A model generated the notes under the pieces. That model did not search any database. It saw only the letters and a list, made by a program, of their open reading frames with translations, and was not told the origin of the DNA. Both the position numbers and the translations under genes were made by a program. From positions 2,604,001-2,668,000 of the forward strand of contig OZ242030.1 in assembly GCA_965205055.1 (NCBI GenBank): DNA of 64,000 nt. Direction: 5' to 3'. Of this stretch, positions 60,395-64,000 are shown piece by piece. Numbering within the stretch: position 1 is the stretch's first letter; the number at the start of each line of letters is the position of its first letter. The DNA is from CBDBBY01 sp965205055. Lineage in GTDB: Bacteria > Pseudomonadota > Alphaproteobacteria > Rhodobacterales > Rhodobacteraceae.

Positions 60395-60621
60395 TATGCT
60401 TTGGGACTTATATACTTAACTACACAACGAATGAGAATATCGTTCCGATTCTAGAGGCCATTCAAGCTCAAAGCAAAACAGAATTCCTGATTCAGTTGCA
60501 TTCGGGAATTCTATTTCTACTGCAACAGCGGGTTGCGCTCGTGTCGGCACAGGCGCGTTCATCCAATCAAGCTATTGTAGGCATTTTTTTGTGTAGTTAA
60601 GTATATAAGCCCCTATGCTTT
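60395..60621. mobile_element. MITE-like element with 25-bp terminal inverted repeats and 8-bp target duplication
   Basis: Element 60403-60613 (211 bp). The left end GGGACTTATATACTTAACTACACAA (split here as GGGACTTATATA + CTTAACTACACAA) equals the inverted right end in 24 of 25 bases. TATGCTTT occurs directly outside both ends (60395-60402 and 60614-60621), a perfect target-site duplication. There is no transposase frame inside. The ends and duplication length suit mobilisation by an IS256-, ISL3- or IS1595-type transposase, which is not present here. The interior contains repeat copy B. Confidence 0.85.
60468..60582. repeat. Dispersed ~115-bp non-coding repeat, copy B
   Basis: Partner of 30182-30295, forming most of the interior of the MITE-like element. 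The inverted-repeat ends are not shared by copy A. Confidence 0.65.
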
Positions 60622-60632
60622 CGCCAAAGCGA

Positions 60633-61340
60633 TCACGCTTCCATTCCAACAAACTCGTCAATCACGCCTTCATCCAGAAGTTCGGCCGGGGTCAGGCTGC
60701 GGACAATCTCGCCTTTTTGCAGGATCGCGACACGGGTTGATAGGTCGGTGATGAAATCGAAGTTCTGTTCGACCACGACAATAGTCAGATTTAGTTCCTT
60801 GACTAGCCGATGCAGCAACTCGCCGATTTGTTCAATGATCGAGGGTTGGATGCCCTCGGTTGGCTCATCCAAAAACACCAACTTGGGGGCGGCGCACAGT
60901 GCGCGGGCAAGTGCCAGGATCTGCTGCTCGCCACCCGACAACGCGCCGCCCTGGCGATCCAGCATGTTATGCAGGCGCGGGAACAGCGACAGGATATAGT
61001 CGATCTTGTCCTTGCTCTGCCGCACGCCGCCCATTTCCATGTTCTCCATCACCGTCAGATCAGGGAAGATCCGGCGTCCCTGCGGGACATAACCCAGACC
61101 GGCGCGTGCTCGGTTGTGGGTGGCAGCGCGGGTGATGTCCCGACCTTCAAACATGATCGAGCCGTCTGTGGCGGGCAGGTAGCCCATCAGCGTGCGGATC
61201 AGGGTGGATTTGCCCATGCCGTTATGGCCGAGAATGCCCAGCACCTCGCCCTGTTCGACATGGAAATCGACGCCGTGCAGCACCGGGATCTGACCGTAGC
61301 TCGAGCGCAAGCCTTGAACCTGAAGCATTCCCTCAAGCAT
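60633..61340 (-). CDS. HAAT-family ABC transporter ATPase (UrtE/LivF-like)
   Basis: A 235-residue ATPase. Walker A is GHNGMGKST, the signature LSGGEQQILALARAL, and Walker B LVFLDEPTEGIQPS. The start at 61340 overlaps the upstream ATPase by 8 bp; the longer frame is a shadow. The TEGIQPS variant after Walker B is common in UrtE. It is the last gene of a four-gene importer operon for urea, short amides or branched amino acids. Urea would fit the purine pathway, but the receptor is outside the window. Confidence 0.83.
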   Translation of the reverse strand: MLEGMLQVQGLRSSYGQIPVLHGVDFHVEQGEVLGILGHNGMGKSTLIRTLMGYLPATDGSIMFEGRDITRAATHNRARAGLGYVPQGRRIFPDLTVMENMEMGGVRQSKDKIDYILSLFPRLHNMLDRQGGALSGGEQQILALARALCAAPKLVFLDEPTEGIQPSIIEQIGELLHRLVKELNLTIVVVEQNFDFITDLSTRVAILQKGEIVRSLTPAELLDEGVIDEFVGMEA

Positions 61341-62058
61341 GGATCGCCTCCTTTTTGCCCAGATAAACCGCGCGCACCTGCTCGTTGCGCAGGATGTCAT
61401 TGGCCGGCCCTTCGACCAACACCTCTCCCTGATGGAACACGGTGACTTTGCTGGCAATACGGCGAACGAACTGCATGTCGTGTTCGACCACAATCAGGGT
61501 GTGATCGACGTTGATCTCCTTCAGAATCGCCGCCGTGCGCGCGACCTCTTCCTTGGTCATGCCGGCAGTCGGTTCATCCAGCAGGGTCAGTTTGGGTTTG
61601 GTGGACAGCGCCATGGCCAGTTCGACCCATTGCCGTTGCCCATGCGCCAGCTTGCCGACCTCGCGATGGCCGATGTCGCTGAGGCCCAGCCGTTCGATCA
61701 ACTCATCGGCGATCAGGCTGGCGTCCGCCTTCAAATGATCGCGCGCGGCACCGATGGCCACGGATTCGGCCACGGTCAGCCCATCGAACAGGCTGGGTAC
61801 TTGGGTTTTGATGCCGACACCGAGCTGGGCGATCTGATGCGGTTGAAGGCGGGTGATATCAGTGCCGTTGAAGGTGACCGTGCCCTCGCTGGCCGGGATC
61901 ATGCCGCAGAGCATTTTCAGAAAGGTACTCTTACCGGCGCCATTGGGGCCGATCAGACAGCGCAACTCTCCGGTTTCAAGGGTGAAATTGACCTTGTTGT
62001 TGGCGATCACCCCGCCAAAGCGCCGGGTCAGCGCGTGGGTTTGCAGCAGAGTGCTCAT
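61333..62058 (-). CDS. HAAT-family ABC transporter ATPase (UrtD/LivG-like)
   Basis: A 241-residue ATPase. Walker A is GPNGAGKST, the signature-like LAHGQRQWVELAMAL replaces LSGG, and Walker B is LTLLDEPTAGMTKEE. The LAHGQRQWVE form is typical of UrtD rather than LivG, which supports urea or amide import. It lies 1 bp from the permease gene upstream and overlaps the next ATPase. Confidence 0.83.
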   Translation of the reverse strand: MSTLLQTHALTRRFGGVIANNKVNFTLETGELRCLIGPNGAGKSTFLKMLCGMIPASEGTVTFNGTDITRLQPHQIAQLGVGIKTQVPSLFDGLTVAESVAIGAARDHLKADASLIADELIERLGLSDIGHREVGKLAHGQRQWVELAMALSTKPKLTLLDEPTAGMTKEEVARTAAILKEINVDHTLIVVEHDMQFVRRIASKVTVFHQGEVLVEGPANDILRNEQVRAVYLGKKEAIHA

Positions 62059-62059
62059 C

Positions 62060-63052
62060 TTACGCACCTCCCTTCCGGAACCGGACCAGCGCATCGCGCA
62101 GCATCGGCAGGATGCCCGCCGGGACCAGCAGTACGAACAGAACGAACAGCGCGCCCAGCACGATATTGGCATCGGCCAGCTTGACCTTGCCCAGCCAGAA
62201 CACCAGCATCTGGATCAGGATCGCGCCGATAACCGGACCAACCAGGGTGCCAAGCCCGCCCAACAGCACCCAGACGATGACCTGCGCGGAAAACGCCATG
62301 CCAAAGACATCAGGGTTAATCAGCCCGCCCCAGATCGCGTAGAGCATGCCCGACAGCCCGGCCAGCCCCGCACCGATCATATAAGCGCCGAGCTTGAACT
62401 TGCGCGAGTCATACCCCAGCAGTTCAGCACGCATCTCGTTTTCCTTGGTCGCCACCAGCACCTTGCCGAATCGCGTGGTCAGCACCCAGCGCAGCAGGGC
62501 ATAGGACAGCAGCGCAAAAACGGCGGTGACGTAATACATCGCTTCGAAACTCAGCATGGAGGCGGGGTTGAAGGGCACGTTTAGTGGCGGAATGCCGGGG
62601 ATGCCGTTATAGCCGCCGATCGCGACCGAACCGATCTTGTTGCCTGACCCGGACATTGAGTTCACGATCAGGAAAAAAATAAGCGACACCGTCAGCGTTA
62701 TCACCGCCAGATAAACGTCCGAGATACGGCCCCAGAACATGAAGTACCCCAGCGCCAGCGCAAACAGCGTCGGCAGGGCCAGCCCGATGACGAAGGGCAG
62801 AGTAGTGTCGCCCATGTTCAGCGAGGCAATCGCATATGCATAGCCGCCGATGCCGAAGAACACGGTCTGACCAAGGCTCAGGATGCCGCCGAATCCCCAG
62901 ACGAAGGCGAGGCTGAGTGCCAGAATGGACAGTGACAGGTAGAGGGTCAGGTCGATCAGGGTAAAGGGTTCGACCAGCATCGGGATGACCATCATCAGAG
63001 CCAGCGCAGTCAGGACAAAACTCGCAATCTGAACGGGACTGCTTAGCCGCAT
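62060..63052 (-). CDS. HAAT-family ABC permease (UrtC/LivM-like)
   Basis: A 330-residue membrane protein with LSLAFVWGFGGILSLGQTVFFGIGGY early on, and later ENEMRAELLGYDSRKFKLGAY with a GGLGTLVGPVIGA loop. The first of these motifs, with an N-terminal extension lacking, matches UrtC/LivM. It lies 4 bp from the UrtB-like gene. Confidence 0.84.
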   Translation of the reverse strand: MRLSSPVQIASFVLTALALMMVIPMLVEPFTLIDLTLYLSLSILALSLAFVWGFGGILSLGQTVFFGIGGYAYAIASLNMGDTTLPFVIGLALPTLFALALGYFMFWGRISDVYLAVITLTVSLIFFLIVNSMSGSGNKIGSVAIGGYNGIPGIPPLNVPFNPASMLSFEAMYYVTAVFALLSYALLRWVLTTRFGKVLVATKENEMRAELLGYDSRKFKLGAYMIGAGLAGLSGMLYAIWGGLINPDVFGMAFSAQVIVWVLLGGLGTLVGPVIGAILIQMLVFWLGKVKLADANIVLGALFVLFVLLVPAGILPMLRDALVRFRKGGA

Positions 63053-63056
63053 GATG

Positions 63057-63932
63057 TCACCTCCGCAGGATGCGGCCGGTCAGGCCAGTAGGGAAGAACC
63101 GCAGCAGAATCACGGCGCTGAGCAGCAACATCGCCTCGCCGATCACCGGACGGGTGAAGATCGAGGTGATCTGGCTGATCGAGCCGAACAGGCCCGAGGC
63201 CGAGGCCGTGCCGGCAATCACCGACGGTCCGCCACTGATGACGGTAATGAAAGACTTGGCGATATAAGTCACACCACTGGTGGGTACGACACCGGTGATC
63301 GGCGCCATGACCGCCCCGGCGAACCCGCTAATCGCCGCACCGCAGGCAAAGGTCACTGCATAGACACGTTCACGCGCGACACCGATGGCAGAGGCCATCT
63401 CGGGTTCCTGCATGGTAGCGCGGGCGATCAGACCGATGCGGGTTTTCTTGAGAAACAGGTAGATGCCGCCCAGCAGCAGCGCGGCCACAATAATCACGAA
63501 GATGGTGTACCAACCTTCGGAATAGGCGCCGATCTGAATCGGGCCGAAGGGCGGGGTGACGCCTTTCTGGTGATAGCCGACAAAGGTCGAGGCCAGACCG
63601 ACCAACAACAGGCTGATCCCCCATGTGGCCAGCACCGTGTCGATGATGCGGCCGTAAAGGTGCCGGATCACCAGCCGTTCGATGATCAAACCAATTGCAC
63701 CGACGCAAAGCGGGGCCAGAATGAACATGGCCAGCCAGAAATTCACCCCTGCGTCGACCAGCAGCACAAAGGCAAATCCGCCCGTCATCAGAAACTCGCC
63801 ATGGGCAAAGTTGATGACGCGCAACATGCCAAAGACAATGGCCAGCCCAATACTGATCAGCGCCAGACTTGCGATTGCAAAAAGCACCTGAACAAGCAGG
63901 AGTGCCAAAAAGTCCATGTCGGGAAGTCCCAT
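63057..63932 (-). CDS. HAAT-family ABC permease (UrtB/LivH-like)
   Basis: A 291-residue membrane protein with LISIGLAIVFGMLRVINFAHGEFLM, TVLATWGISLLL and a GGPSVIAGTASASGLFGS loop. ATG 63932 or ATG 63917 (MDFLALL) could be used; the longer TTG start at 63941 is less likely. It is the first gene of the operon inside the window; a receptor gene is expected just beyond 64000. It lacks the N-terminal extension that true UrtB proteins often have, so a related amide or amino-acid importer cannot be excluded. Confidence 0.82.
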   Translation of the reverse strand: MGLPDMDFLALLLVQVLFAIASLALISIGLAIVFGMLRVINFAHGEFLMTGGFAFVLLVDAGVNFWLAMFILAPLCVGAIGLIIERLVIRHLYGRIIDTVLATWGISLLLVGLASTFVGYHQKGVTPPFGPIQIGAYSEGWYTIFVIIVAALLLGGIYLFLKKTRIGLIARATMQEPEMASAIGVARERVYAVTFACGAAISGFAGAVMAPITGVVPTSGVTYIAKSFITVISGGPSVIAGTASASGLFGSISQITSIFTRPVIGEAMLLLSAVILLRFFPTGLTGRILRR

Positions 63933-64000
63933 TCCGTTCAAGGCCTGGCCCGAGTGTTGCCCCGGGCCGACTCATTTTAGGCGCACTGATGGATGCGCGC

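Noticed and set aside
60319..60600. A 93-codon frame inside the MITE-like element
   Set aside because: It starts outside the element and runs through the inverted repeats. The repeat copies do not keep the frame.
60633..63932. Naming the last operon urtBCDE outright
   Set aside because: The UrtD-like LAHGQRQWVE motif supports urea, but the receptor gene is outside the window and other HAAT importers share the architecture.
1..64000. CRISPR arrays
   Set aside because: No series of short, regularly spaced direct repeats was seen anywhere in the window.

Overview
The window reads like a chromosome segment of a marine alphaproteobacterium, most likely a Rhodobacteraceae (Roseobacter group) member. 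This is inferred from a TAXI-type TRAP transporter, a PuuD-type membrane urate oxidase with a cytochrome c tail, BMP/NupA-type nucleobase ABC importers, XdhAB, and an OxyR/KatG pair. No 16S gene is present, so the assignment is an inference.

Layout. (1) About 1-434 is a decayed second copy of the DNA at 16.62-17.07 kb. It ends in a 17-nt copy of the 3' end of tRNA-Ser. Together with the intact tRNA-Ser (17055-17144) this frames a probable genomic island at 434-17054. (2) The island carries a LysR regulator, a TAXI-TRAP importer, a sulfatase, a hydroxymuconic-semialdehyde-type aldehyde dehydrogenase, a ThDP-dependent decarboxylase, a broken alpha/beta hydrolase, an intact Cys-type alpha/beta hydrolase, TetR and LysR regulators, a LigM/DesA-like tetrahydrofolate O-demethylase and an extradiol-type dioxygenase. 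This suggests catabolism of a methoxylated, possibly sulfated, aromatic acid. A HigBA-like toxin/antitoxin operon lies next to the tRNA. (3) 17.4-30.1 kb holds a three-domain Rieske oxygenase and then two paralogous sets of split oxygenase proteins: a catalytic-only subunit, a stand-alone Rieske protein and a GST-like protein. One flavin/ferredoxin reductase serves the region, next to a small acylphosphatase-like protein and a LysR. This is the gene logic of the bacterial N7-methylxanthine demethylase NdmCDE, but with the Rieske domain separated from the reductase. A BMP-type ABC importer follows, interrupted by an IS110 remnant. (4) 30.6-47.7 kb is a purine catabolism block: XdhAB, an isochorismatase-like hydrolase, a guanine-deaminase-type enzyme, ureidoglycolate lyase, four 5-hydroxyisourate-hydrolase-like domains in three genes, an M20 amidohydrolase, a second BMP-type importer, a hydantoin/allantoin racemase-like protein, urate oxidase PuuD and a frameshifted ureidoglycine aminohydrolase. 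A TTGTCTACAA-like palindrome recurs upstream of four of these units. (5) 48.0-52.0 kb has a LysR, a second complete Rieske oxygenase, its reductase and a PanB-like protein. (6) 52.2-55.4 kb has idonate/gluconate-type dehydrogenases among transposase and gene fragments. (7) 55.4-58.7 kb is katG/oxyR. (8) 59-60.2 kb has a secreted protein with an RTX-like repeat, followed by a MITE-like element. (9) 60.6-63.9 kb is a urea/amino-acid-type (HAAT) ABC importer, with the binding-protein gene presumably beyond the window.

Taken together, regions 3-5 look like a route that imports methylated purines, removes N-methyl groups with Rieske enzymes, and oxidises the resulting purine through urate towards ureidoglycolate, glyoxylate and urea. 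No uraD-type decarboxylase, allantoinase or xdhC is visible in the window. Several late-pathway genes (allE/ylbA-like, allA) are damaged or lack a normal start, so the pathway may be decaying or completed elsewhere.
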